DNA from: Agapetus fuscipes
Taxonomy: Eukaryota; Arthropoda; Insecta; Trichoptera; Glossosomatidae
DNA length: 64,000 nucleotides
Direction: 5' to 3'
Assembly (NCBI GenBank): GCA_951799405.1
Contig: OX637343.1
Span: 17,834,524-17,898,523, forward strand
A program made the translations under genes and the position numbers. The notes under the pieces are model-generated. The model was not told the origin of the DNA. It did no database searches and was given only the letters and a program-made list of their open reading frames with translations. Positions 11,509 to 21,800 of the stretch are shown in pieces. Every line of letters begins with the position of its first letter. The stretch's first letter is position 1.

Positions 11509-11839
11509 ATCTGTATTTATTTTTCTCCAATCTGTATGAACATGATATGTTTTAGATAATTTTATTTGGGATTTAATGTAATAAATAGCAAATGTATCGT
11601 CTGATCTCTTTATTTAGCATTAATGTATTGAAATAGGATGTTTAAATACTTGTTTTTCTTAGTATTTCGATTAAACGACACAATTTTTCACTCAATTTCT
11701 ATGAAACGTCTTATACATTCTCATTGGACTGTATTAAATTCATTTATCATTGCACTTTGGGGAAAATACCTTTGGTGGACATAAGAATAGACTTGGCACA
11801 TTTCAATTTGCGGGAAAAATGTGATGATGATGATGAGTT

Positions 11840-11960
11840 GATGATTTCTTTATATCGCCGTTTCGTGATGCAGTCACTCCAAGGGCTCTGGCGCAAACGA
11901 TGCCAGAAATTTGCTTGTCTTCAGTGCATTCCGGAACTTTCCATGGTCCTCTAGCTCTAT
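11840..11960 (-). mobile_element. LINE 3'-end fragment
   Basis: GATGATTTCTTTATATCGCC and TGATGCAGTCACTCCAAGGG match the start of the fragment at 34245, preceded by a GATGAT microsatellite. It appears to be the terminal part of a LINE in minus orientation. Confidence 0.45.
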
Positions 11961-12050
11961 GTTTGCCTGTGGGAAAAATTCTAAATTCTTATCTGTGCAA
12001 GAGTCCATTTATAATAAAAGTTTACTTTTTGCAATGAAAATTACACATTG

Positions 12051-12181
12051 CTTGATTTTGTAATTCCGGGTTTTGACCGTGGTCCATCTTTTTTCTAAGA
12101 AGCAAAAAGATGGACCACGGTCAAAACCCGGAATTACAAAATCAAGCATCTGAATCCGGCCGTGAAAGCCTAAAAACATTT
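12051..12181 (+). mobile_element. 131-bp hairpin element with Penelope-like tail and 13-bp target duplication
   Basis: Arms at 12050-12093 and 12104-12147 are perfect inverted repeats of 44 bp around a 10-base loop. A 34-base tail CATCTGAATCCGGCCGTGAA... follows, matching the end of the Penelope-like element at 25440. The whole is flanked by AAATTACACATTG at 12038-12050 and 12182-12194. The duplication length argues for retroposition. Confidence 0.75.
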
Positions 12182-12479
12182 AAATTACACATTGTTCTTT
12201 TTGGGGTTGTTGAGTTTAAAGGAAGCTAAAATTTGACGTGGAAAAGAAAATCACAGGCAATCAATGCATTTAACTCTATGGTCAAAGGTCTAGATGTATT
12301 TTTTATTGCGTAAATAATTAATTTAAAGAAAAATGAATATTTATTTAATGATAATTTAAAATTTAGGGTAAGGCGAAAAGTGCCATTAAGTGTTTTATTT
12401 TTTTCATATTGATGTGTTGTTTTAGGAAGAATATGTAATGTACAGAAGTGCCTTGATAATCTGCGCAAATTGAATGAAC

Positions 12480-12640
12480 CAAAAAGTTGTGACTTGGCAC
12501 GGCTGGGTTGCTAGGAAAAAGGCTAGCTAATATTTATTTTATTATTAGCTATGTGACTTGCCAACCAAGATAAAATCAAGTTTACAACCTCTTCCGAGTC
12601 CATATTCTAAATCCTGAATATCAGAGGTCTGGCAACAAAT
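12480..12640 (+). repeat. Diverged local repeat, copy 1
   Basis: CACGGCTGGGTTGCTAGGAAAAAGGC followed by ATTTATTTTATTATTAGC and a pyrimidine-rich tract. Related blocks occur at about 13245-13345, 13750-13860 and 16420-16715, confined to this intergenic stretch. Family unknown. Confidence 0.5.
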
Positions 12641-12667
12641 GAGATTTAAATGTCTGATCCTTTTTTT

Positions 12668-12725
12668 TAATTGATGCGCGGCAAGAAGTTACACTATATG
12701 TGTAGCTTAGTTGCGTTTGCGATGT
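12668..12725 (+). repeat. SINE-B 3' fragment
   Basis: GCGGCAAGAAGTTACACTAT and GTGTAGCTTAGTTGCGTTTGC, the last 55 bases of SINE-B. Confidence 0.7.
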
Positions 12726-12781
12726 AGTTGCTCAATAACCTTTCAAACCCTGATGATGACCCCTGCAATGGTGGTTGATTT

Positions 12782-13036
12782 ATCTAATCTAATCTAAGTT
12801 GCAAAGATATGTAACATTGGGGATTCACATTACATGCATTCTCACTAGCAGACACGTACAAGTTCACGCTTGGGCATGCCGCATGTGAACCTACAACATA
12901 AAAAACAAATCTCAAATGGAGATACACCCTGCAACTCTTGCCGACTTTCCCTGAAACAGGGGTGACATTGGCAAAGTGAACCATTTTCTACAGCATGGGT
13001 GGTCAGCCGCATACCAACCTAATAAGTCAAGGAACA
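12782..13036 (-). repeat. RTE-tail copy, near full length
   Basis: Runs from (+) TCTAATCTAATCTAAGTTGC to ATACCAACCTAATAAGTCAAGG, the complete 250-bp tail in minus orientation. Confidence 0.85.
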
Positions 13037-13244
13037 AGCTTGGAAAAGGTTTGATACAGATTATCATGTCTCTACTGTACAAAAATATTTCAATATAATG
13101 TAGCCACCGTTATTTTTTAATTAATTTTGTAAATTTAGAGTTAAAATATTTTACATTTACAATAAACCAATATTGATTGATCTTTCCCATGTCAAATTTT
13201 GGTTTTATATTTGAAATCGCAATTGTGTGACAATGTGGTCCGCG

Positions 13245-13870
13245 CATGAATTGACATAGACAATACTGTGTCATCACGCAGGCGGGTTGCTAGGTTAAAG
13301 GCATACAAATATATTTTTATTTGTTGCTGAGGACGGCAGTCCTATACGAGACTGGCGTTTTCCCGCTGAGAAAATAGTTGTAATTTCAAAAATTTCCGTT
13401 CTTCATTGTAATTTGAAAGCATGCATTGGAAAAATGGCCGACATATCACAATTCTCTTCCCAAATTTATGTTTTAATCATTTGCGACTGAAGTTAATTAA
13501 TATTTTGATCTCTTGTTTAAACATTTTGAACATGATTGATTTAGTGTTGGGAAAAATATAATAAATGAATAATGGGAAAAATTAAATTTGATAATGGCAA
13601 CATTCGTTGATAAATCTAGAATCAAAAGTTAAAATCTAGGATTTTATTTAACAATGATATTATCCTACTGTCTTTGGTTCTTTAAGACTCAAACTTCCTG
13701 TAAATGTATCCCATAAATTCCTATTTTTAAAGCGTAATGTACTCCGCACTAATACTACATACAAAAAAATGTGATGTCACCAGGCTAGGCTTCTGAGGGA
13801 GTATGCTAAGTAATATTTTGTCTTTGGTTTCTAAGGACTCTAGTCCCATTGATAGACCTGTGGCATTACA
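13245..13870 (+). repeat. Diverged local repeat, copies 2 and 3
   Basis: Two blocks share GTCAYCACGCAGGCGGGTTG-like and TTTTTATTTGTTGCTGAGGAC-like segments (13270-13345; 13770-13850) with the block at 12480. The rest of 13036-14541 is AT-rich and otherwise unexplained. Confidence 0.4.
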
Positions 13871-14541
13871 CCACCGAGAATTTTTTTTTAGAATTTTGCG
13901 GAGCCCATTATTTAATTTTCAAAGTTCTGATTAAAACTTGTCTTTTTTTTTTGCATAATGTAAAGAAGTAGCTGATAAATATGGTAAATTTAAATAAATA
14001 TTTTTTTTAGCGTAAACATTTGAATATTGAACTAGGGGTGTATTATAACGACGTATTTTAGTAATCTGTGTATCATAAAAGCTTTGATCCTGGTTTCATT
14101 TTTAATTTAAACATTGTCTATTTCATTATTTTAAAAACTGTATAAATTCCTAAAGCATTCTACTAAAAAAAATCCAAGTTTTCAATAAATTAAAATTATA
14201 TGACTCGCAGGATATTTAATCAAGCAAATTCCAAGTATATTTACAAGTTGAAATGAACTTTAAAATTGAATACACTTTTCATATATTGGGCAAACGGTTG
14301 TAGGTTATTTTACATTGGTATAGTTTTTTCGGGTTAGACCATGTTCTACTTGCAGTTATTTTGTCTGTCGATGTTTCATTCCCTCGAGCGGGGAACATTA
14401 TCAAGGCTCGTAGCTCGTAACTTACATTATTTTTTACTTTTTGTTGGCGTTGTGACCAACGTTTTGTACAGCTATTGAAAAAGAGCTGATCTGAAAAAGT
14501 TGGCTACAATCCCAATGAAACGTTGAGAATAATATAGGTTT

Positions 14542-14769
14542 CAGTGGCGAAGCGTGCCATACAAGCCGGTTCCCATCGGCTTCCCTTTTAAAATGGTGTA
14601 ACAAAGTAGTTAAAAATATAGGCACAAAGTAAAAAAATACATTTAAAACCAAAGAAACAATATGTGTTTTTCCCCCATTGAAACCATGCAGTCTACTTTA
14701 TTATCATTTCTGCCTCATTTTAAACGGGAAACCGATGGAAACCGGCTTGTATGGCACCCTTCGCCACTG
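14542..14769. mobile_element. hAT-like MITE (CAGTGGCGAAG family), short copy
   Basis: CAGTGGCGAAGCGTGCCATA and TATGGCACCCTTCGCCACTG are the ends of about 50-bp inverted repeats. Flanks ATAGGTTT (14534-14541) and GTAGGTTC (14770-14777) match at 6 of 8 bases, fitting an aged 8-bp hAT duplication. Confidence 0.75.
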
Positions 14770-14779
14770 GTAGGTTCTC

Positions 14780-15560
14780 CTTCAGCGGTTTGTAAAATAT
14801 CCGGAAACAGTGATTAGGTTTAAAGTTTATTTTAATTTGGAAATAAGTCAAATGATTGCAACTACAGTTTAAATTTTAATTCAAAGTAGATAAGTACTTT
14901 GGATTGGTAGAAAAACATCTGATTTCTATTTTAGGTCTAATTTTTTTTTTTTTTTTATTCTGTAATCTTGAAAAATGGCAATCTGTAATATTTGTCTTGT
15001 TAGTGTTTTTTTTTTCGTGTATCTGTAGATGTAAAACATAAGCTTTGAGTTGTTTTTATGAAATATTATTTTTTCTGTGATGTGAGTTGGGTTGGATTTT
15101 TTTAAAAGGTACTATTTACGTATTGAAGAGATCATTATTATAAAAATAAATATTATATATATAAATAAAACTAGATGTATTACTGAAGGGAAAAGAATAT
15201 GTAAGAAAAGACGTATATTGTTGGTAATCGGGGTACAGTCGAAAGTTTCATCTGTTTTTTTTTTCTCCAAAAGTCAGAATGTAAAGCAAATTTCTTGTAA
15301 ATTTTTTGTTTTACCGATTTACCGAAGAAATAGTGTGTGTGTTTTTGTTTTGAATCTTGCAACACTTTTGACTGTACATATTATAGTAAAATATCATATT
15401 ATGATAAAAAAATAAAAATTAACCATCTTTCTTAACGAGTAGTGGAGCAGTCTATACATACATACATTACTTTGTGAATTATTTAAAAAAAAACTTTATA
15501 ATAAACATCAGCAATATGTACAAAAACTTGTTTTATTTTTCATTATGTTTGACGATGATG
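14780..15560. other. Intergenic AT-rich DNA, nothing recognised
   Basis: Long T and A runs and short frames without recognisable motifs; no gene claimed. Confidence 0.4.
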
Positions 15561-15564
15561 ATTC

Positions 15565-16400
15565 TATTAGTATCATGACGTGATGTGGGCGGCTACAACC
15601 AGGCGTGATCATCTTTTGACAACTCGAATACCACTCTCCATTGGGGGAGAGCTGATTCAGCCCTCCGACTCAGTCAGACTTCTAGGAGTCACACTGGATC
15701 GGAACCTCACAATGGGAGAGCAATTGAACTCGACTGTATCTTCCTCATTTTTTGAACTTCGCCAGATAAAGGCGATCAGGAGATGTTTACCGTCGGGAGC
15801 AGTCAAGACCCTGGTGAATGCCTTTGTGATGTCACGAGTTGACTATTGCTCAACGCTGTACATAGGTCAGCCGAAAAAGCAGTTCAACCGTCTTCAGTCT
15901 GTGCTGAATTCAGCGGCAAGACTCATATTCGGGATGTCTAAATTTACTCGCATTACTCCATTGTTAGGGAAACTGCATTGGCTTCGTTTTCCGGAGAGGG
16001 TGGTCTACCGTGTTTGTCTGATGGTGTATAAGGCTGTAAATGGTACAGCTCCTTCATATTTGACTGACATGTGTACACCCGTTGAGAGGGATTTGAGGCG
16101 CCAAATGCTCAGATCTGCAGGGGATGGCGTGGTGGACTTGGTTCAGCCACACCGTCAGACACGCACTAATTTTGGGGACCGTGCTTTCCGGTTTGCGGGA
16201 CCAATGGAGTGGAACAGACTGCCACCTAATGTGAGGAAGGCAAAGACTGTTGGTGTCTTTAAAGGAGCACTAAAGACACATCTTTACAAGAAATCTTTTC
16301 CGTGATTTGAGAGGGCCCTTGAGGTGTGACACACACAAAAACGGCGCTCTTTTATTATGTGTACATTAAAATAAATTATCCTTATATATATATATATATA
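15565..16400 (+). mobile_element. CR1-like LINE 3' end with intact C-terminal reverse-transcriptase frame
   Basis: The frame ending at 16305 (241 residues from 15580) has [84 protein letters not shown] and LKTHLYKKSFP, the usual end of CR1/L2-group polymerases. A 3'UTR GAGGGCCCTTGAGGTGTGAC leads to AATAAATTATCC and a (TA)n tail at 16382-16402. The 5' end is truncated. SINE-A shares this 3' tail. Confidence 0.85.
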
Positions 16401-16409
16401 TATGACACT

Positions 16410-16715
16410 GGACTCGACACAATTGACATAGACAAAAAAATTGTGAAAAAAATGATTTCACACAGCTAGGCTCTCCATTGTCAATCCAAAGAATATGGTG
16501 TGAAGTAAGGATATGTTCAATATTTCTGAAAATCAAAATTATCCAAAAATCCTAAACTTGAAAGCTAAAAAGGTTGCTTAAGATTTGAAGAATGAATTGA
16601 TTGAAATTGTGATGTTGTACAGCTGGGTTGCTAGAGAAAAGGCAAGCAGATTTTTTTTTATTGGTTGCTAATGCTAGCCACTCACGCTGTCTACAGTAGA
16701 GGTCTACATATCTGT
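16410..16715 (+). repeat. Diverged local repeat, copy 4
   Basis: ACAATTGACATAGACAAAA and CAGCTGGGTTGCTAGAGAAAAGGC match the blocks at 13250 and 12500, spaced more widely here. Confidence 0.45.
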
Positions 16716-16718
16716 GCA

Positions 16719-16888
16719 GGGCTGGAAGTCTCATCACCACGGTAATTCTTACCTACCGAATATCGGTAATATTTGTATGAAGACTAATCAGCTGTTCACT
16801 TGCGGCCATCTTGGATTGACAGCTCTTCATAAAAATATTACGGATATTCGGAAGGTAAGAATTACCGTGGTGATGAGACCTCCAGCCC
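16719..16888. mobile_element. Palindromic MITE (CTCATCACCACGGT family)
   Basis: GGGCTGGAAGTCTCATCACC is mirrored by GGTGATGAGACCTCCAGCCC. The arms extend over TTCTTACCTACCGAATATCG for about 62 bp around a centre containing GCGGCCATCTTGGATTGACA. Other copies are at 38683-38845, 39500-40395 (split by an LTR) and 56206-56450. Confidence 0.8.
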
Positions 16889-17089
16889 AGGACTGCAAGC
16901 ATACTCACCATACTGGAGCGTGTGGGGTAACAGACCCGTGAAGCTGGGCTAAGGAGAATAGAGGGCTTGGAAGGAAAACTCCGAACTAGTGCCATGACGA
17001 TAACTCACGTCTGGTGTCCCCCCCGATGGTGTCACGGGAATAGTTTGTGGTCTTCCGCTACTCATGATCATTGAAAGGTGCCTTGGGCT

Positions 17090-17625
17090 GTAATTACTGC
17101 TGCCTTGATATCATGGCTCTCCGCGTGTGGCAAAAACGATGGGACTCCTCCGACAAAGGCAGAACCACCTTTTCTTTCTTTCCCTCGGTCCGTGAGAGAT
17201 ACGAGGCTCCTTGGTTGGTCCCGGACCATTGGACCAGTCAGTTTTTGACTGGTCACGGTAAATTTAGGGCCAGGCTCTTCCAGCTTGGCCTCTCAAGGGG
17301 GTCGGGTTGTGAGTGCGGAGCGACGCTGTAGGACGTGGGACTGCGAAGCCTTGCAACCTGGTCGTGAGGCGCTCTTCAACGCTGTCAGACCGGCCATCGG
17401 CCCCATCGGATATGCGGACTTTGTGGCCAACAAATCTAACTTTGAGGCTTTTCAAAGTTTTGTGCCAGCTATGGCGAGAACTCGTCGGTCTAATTAGACC
17501 GACATTCTTTCTTCTTTTCTTTATTCTTTCCCACCTCTATGGTGGTTGGCCACTTAGTCAGGAGAGCACCTCCCGAACAGTCTCAGTAGTAACATCTCGA
17601 ATTTAGGCCTTAAGTCATATGTTAA
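17090..17625 (+). mobile_element. R1-like LINE 3' end, frameshifted
   Basis: VWQKRWDSSDKGRTTFSFFP, then WTSQFLTGHGKFRARL and a Cys-containing SGCECGA resemble the polymerase C-terminus of R1-group LINEs. The frame breaks near 17330; a second frame continues to FQSFVPAMARTRRSN and stops at 17497. A short 3'UTR follows. The clade is inferred from this motif only. Confidence 0.6.
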
Positions 17626-17636
17626 GACGCTCAGAA

Positions 17637-17987
17637 TCACTTTGCATTTTTGTTTGTAAATTTAAAATCCTCGAGCCCTAAACTCTCACGGCTATAATCT
17701 TTCAGTGATTTCTGAGCCTCCTTTGCTTTGTGTAAACACTTGGGAAAGTGTAGCTTCACGGGAGGGCCTTCTGCCACTCGCATCTCACATAACTTTTGCA
17801 TGCGAGTCCTGTGACACATCCCCGGATGGGATGGATATACAGGGCGTGGGTCAGTGGAGGGGAGACTGACCCCTGAGAGAAGGTGTGTGCCTTGATATTG
17901 CATCATGTCACGAAAACCTACTTTTCTCTTCTGAGCTCTATTCTCCTTGACCGGAGCAAGATTGAAATAAATTATTTCAAGTGACAC
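17637..17987 (-). CDS. Open frame of 116 codons, unrecognised, perhaps LINE-derived
   Basis: I do not recognise it. It has a Cys/His-containing segment (YPSHPGMCHRTRMQKLCEMR) and a charged C-terminal half (HKAKEAQKSLKDYSRESL). It lies just past the R1-like fragment, on the opposite strand, and base composition is closer to coding than its flanks. It may be an uncharacterised transposon piece or an exon of an unknown gene. Confidence 0.25.
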   Translation of the reverse strand: MSLEIIYFNLAPVKENRAQKRKVGFRDMMQYQGTHLLSGVSLPSTDPRPVYPSHPGMCHRTRMQKLCEMRVAEGPPVKLHFPKCLHKAKEAQKSLKDYSRESLGLEDFKFTNKNAK

Positions 17988-18047
17988 TGTACTAATATAT
18001 ACCTCAATGCACTGTACAAATGTAATTTGCTTAAAAATGGTAGAAAG

Positions 18048-18228
18048 TGGTTCACTTTGCCAATGTCACTCCTGTTTCAGGGAACGTCGGCAGGAGTTGC
18101 AGGGTGTATGTTCATTTGAGATTCGGGTTTTTATATTGTAGGACTCATTGGTAGGACTACATGCGGCATGTCTAAGTGCGAACTTATTGAATCTCTAATG
18201 TTACTTATATTTTGCAACTTTCTTTGTA
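18048..18228 (+). repeat. RTE-tail copy
   Basis: TGGTTCACTTTGCCAATGTC to ATTTTGCAACTTTCTT, slightly rearranged in its last third. Confidence 0.7.
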
Positions 18229-18287
18229 GGTTATTTGATTTTTTTAGTGGATATTGGATGGCATGTCCGGTATGTCCGGATGTAAGT

Positions 18288-18606
18288 CCGGTTGATAGCT
18301 CAGGTGGTAGAGTGCTTGCATTCCATGCCAAAAGCTCGGGTTCGAATCCCACCGAGGGTGTCAGAAATGATTTCCCGTTTCGGTGTTTATTTCAAACCCA
18401 AAATAAAATACCGGCAAGGTTTACTCAGCCTTCACAAGAAATGAGTACCAGCACTCTCGGGAGCTGGGAACCCTTCACTTCAACTGAAGTGGTTGGCGTA
18501 AGGCCGGCCCCCTTACCTGCAAAAATAAATAGGTTCGACTCGCCACATGCGACTCCTTCGGGGATAACGCGGCAAGAAGTTACACTATACGTGTAGCTTA
18601 GTTGCG
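18288..18606 (+). mobile_element. SINE-B, near full length
   Basis: The tRNA-like head GGTTGATAGCTCAGGTGGTA with B box GGTTCGAATCCC is followed by a body with TTTACTCAGCCTTCACAAG and a 3' end GTGTAGCTTAGTTGCGTT. The full unit is about 320 bp and is the best reference copy here. Confidence 0.85.
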
Positions 18607-18891
18607 TTTTTTTTTTTTTATGTGCATTCTGTCAGTTTATACATTTTATTTGTGTATAATAAATTTTAAGTGAATTTTAATATCTTATCTAGATTTATTT
18701 TGCTCTAAATTATTTAAATAAATGGTAGATATCATGTTTTTACAAACTTTAAAACTATAATGTTAGTCAACCTGTCAAATCATACGTGGCTAATTTCACG
18801 ACAGTCGTGTCACTAGACAGCTGTCAAAATTGTTAAATTTGAAAATAGTTCCCGTATATTGCACAGAATAAACTCAATTATTTAATTAAAA
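18607..18891 (+). promoter_or_regulatory. membrin 5' flank, putative promoter and 5'UTR
   Basis: This is the only non-repeat sequence between the SINE-B copy ending near 18606 and the membrin ATG, so promoter and 5'UTR probably lie here. It is AT-rich, with several TGTCA-type motifs at 18773-18830 and no clear TATA box at a fixed place. Assignment is by position only. Confidence 0.35.
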
Positions 18892-21800
18892 ATGGATGCG
18901 CTATATCACCAGACGCACCGACTCATACAAGAGACCCAGGAGTACTTCAGGCAGCTGGAGAGGAGACCGCCAAATGGCGAAGAGATCGAGAAGGAAATAC
19001 AGTCCAAGATTGAAATCATCGGCTCGTAAGCTTTAATATGACATTTTGTTTGTACAGGCATAACCTATGAAATTATTTCATCAGCTTAAATTATTTATTA
19101 TTAATTGATCTATAGAACTACGCATTTATTTTAAACTGTTACTGTTTCGCCTTCTCACTAGGGGTGGTTAAAAGTTCAAACATCTTTAGCGTTGTCTGCA
19201 TTTTTAGTGTTTTTTTTTTGTATACAACAGGTAACCCTGGTAAGTCCGGTCGATGGCTAACGCAAACGCAACGCAAACGCAACTAAGCTACACATATAGT
19301 GTAACTTCTTGCCGCGTTATCCCCGAAGGGGTCGCATGTGGCGAGTTGAGCCTATTTATTTTTACAGGTAAGGGGGCCGGCCTTACGCCAAACACTTCAG
19401 TTGAAGTGGAGGTTTCCCAGCTCCCGAGAGTGCTGGTACTCATTTCTTGTGAAGGCTGAGTAAACCTTGCCGGTATTTTATTTTGGGGTTTGAAATAAAC
19501 ACCGAAACGGGAAATCATTTCTGACACCCTCGGTGGGATTCGAACCCGAGCTTTCGGCATGGAATGCAAGCACTCTACCACCTGAGCTATCGACCGGACT
19601 AAGTTGGTAGAATGATTTCGTTGAAAGCCGGAGAGCTAGGGCTCGATACCCAACAAGCGTTTCAGAAATTATATCAAGCTTCGGTTCTTTGTGTTAAACT
19701 TCTATTCAAAGTACCGGCAAGCTTTACTCAGCCTTCACAAGAAATAAGAATCTGCCCTCTTGAAAGCAGGAAAACCCTCCCATCAATATCTTCTCATGAA
19801 AAGAGTTTTTTCCAGCATGTTAATGCACTGTAACTATGGTTGTGCTTGTAGGGCAGTGCAACCTATTTATTTTCACAGGTAAGTAGGCTAGCTTTACGCC
19901 AACAACTTCACTTGATGTGGGGGCTTCTATACTCTTGAGAGAGTTGGTTTTTATTTCTTGTGAAGGCTGAGTAAACCTTGCCAATACTATTATTTGAGCT
20001 AGAATGAAATCCCAAAACAGAATATCATATCTGATCCGTTTTTGTGGGTTTTGAACCCTAGTTTTATGGTCTTATCTTCTTCTCCTTCTGTGTCAGGTCC
20101 CACTAACTTCGACTATGGGTTCTCCACTGTCCTTTTCCCCGTCCAATCTCGTGTGTTACAGAGCCATGAGATCTGCTTCCTGCAGTTTTTATTTATTTTG
20201 GGCTTGAAATAAACACCGAAACGGGAAATCATCTCTGACACCCTCAGTGGAATTCAAACCCGAGGTCTCGGCATAGAATGCAAGCACGCTACCAATTGAG
20301 CTATTGACTGGATTAATTGACTGCAGTATTTTTCAAAAGTCATCTTCTAAAGGCGCCATTTGTCTCTGTCTGTTGCCATCCTCTTGAGATGCAAGCATGA
20401 AGTTCTTGGGCGATCTCTTGTTTGTCTTCCCAAGATTTTTCCTGATTTGATTGGCAAGATTTGTTTTTAAAAGTCACAGGTTTTAAATTGCGTATAATGA
20501 TTTTTCCAGGAACTGCGATCGACTGGACATTATGATATTCAAAGCCCCCGTCACACAGAGACAGATAGCCAAGATGAGATGTGACCAGCTCAAATACGAC
20601 AACAGACATATGCAGGTACGTTCAATCATTTCTCCCGTCGATCTCTGCGATTGTGAATTCCTTTGTAGTAGCCAGACTTGACTACTGCAATGCGATATAT
20701 GCTGGCCAGCCCAAAAATCAGCTCAATAGGCTTCAATCGCAGCTAGACTCATATATGGGGCCGCAAAGTCCTGCCACATCACTCCTCATCTTCAAGCTCT
20801 GCATTGGCTGAAAATCCCTGAGAGGATCTCACATCAACATCATCGGTTTGCTCACCTTCAAAGCACTGCGTGGGAGTGCTCCGGGGTACCTGATGGAGCC
20901 GGTGTCTCCAGCAACTACAACCTCGCGCGGACAAACACTGAGGTCAGCTGCATCAAGAAGCAGCTGCCTGGACATCCCTGCAAGAAGGCCCCGCACTGTT
21001 TTTGGAGACAGGGCATTCAAGGCAGCCGCTCCAATGACTTGGAACGCTATTCCCGCCTCACTGAGGGAACTGGATATGGAGAGACCATTTAAAAGAAGTC
21101 TCAAGACTCACCTCTTCGTCCAATCATACGGACAAGCGCCTTTGTAGTGACACACTGTCATTAAAGGCGCTATACAAATTTTGTCTTATCTTATCTCTTC
21201 AATGGCGCTACAATCCAAATCAAGCTTTGGCTTCCAAGTTCAATTTGACTCTGCGCAGAGAAGTGCAGTGAAGCTAATCTATGACCCTACTCTCACAGCC
21301 AACCTGCATTCGCTGAGCACAGCAGGAAAGTTGGAATGCTCAGCTTCTTTTATAGGTATTATAATGGTGTCTGTTCTTATGAAATATCCTCACTTATATC
21401 TCCTCCTCTCGTCACAACAAGGGCAACTCGTAGAACGGCTCACATCCATCCTTTTGCAGTCTATATGAAAACTATAAGAACTTGGTGTTTTCACGACTTA
21501 TTCCTTTGCCAAACTGCCCGTTTATGGAACGTGTTACCGGTATCTGTATCCCATCCCAATTTAATCCTGTTCTGTTCAAAACCAATATCAATCGTCACTT
21601 CTTTTAAGTGCCTCGAAACAAAGGCAACACAACACTACGCAGCTAACAACCCTACTTCATAGGATCAAGACATCAACCACCTCTAGATTCTCTGAAATCA
21701 ATCTTCGGTATAGGATTCTTTTAAAACAAATACTGCTGCGCCCCGAACTCCTCCTGTCCCCTGCAGCCCATCCTCCAACTTGGGTGACTACAGGGGATAC

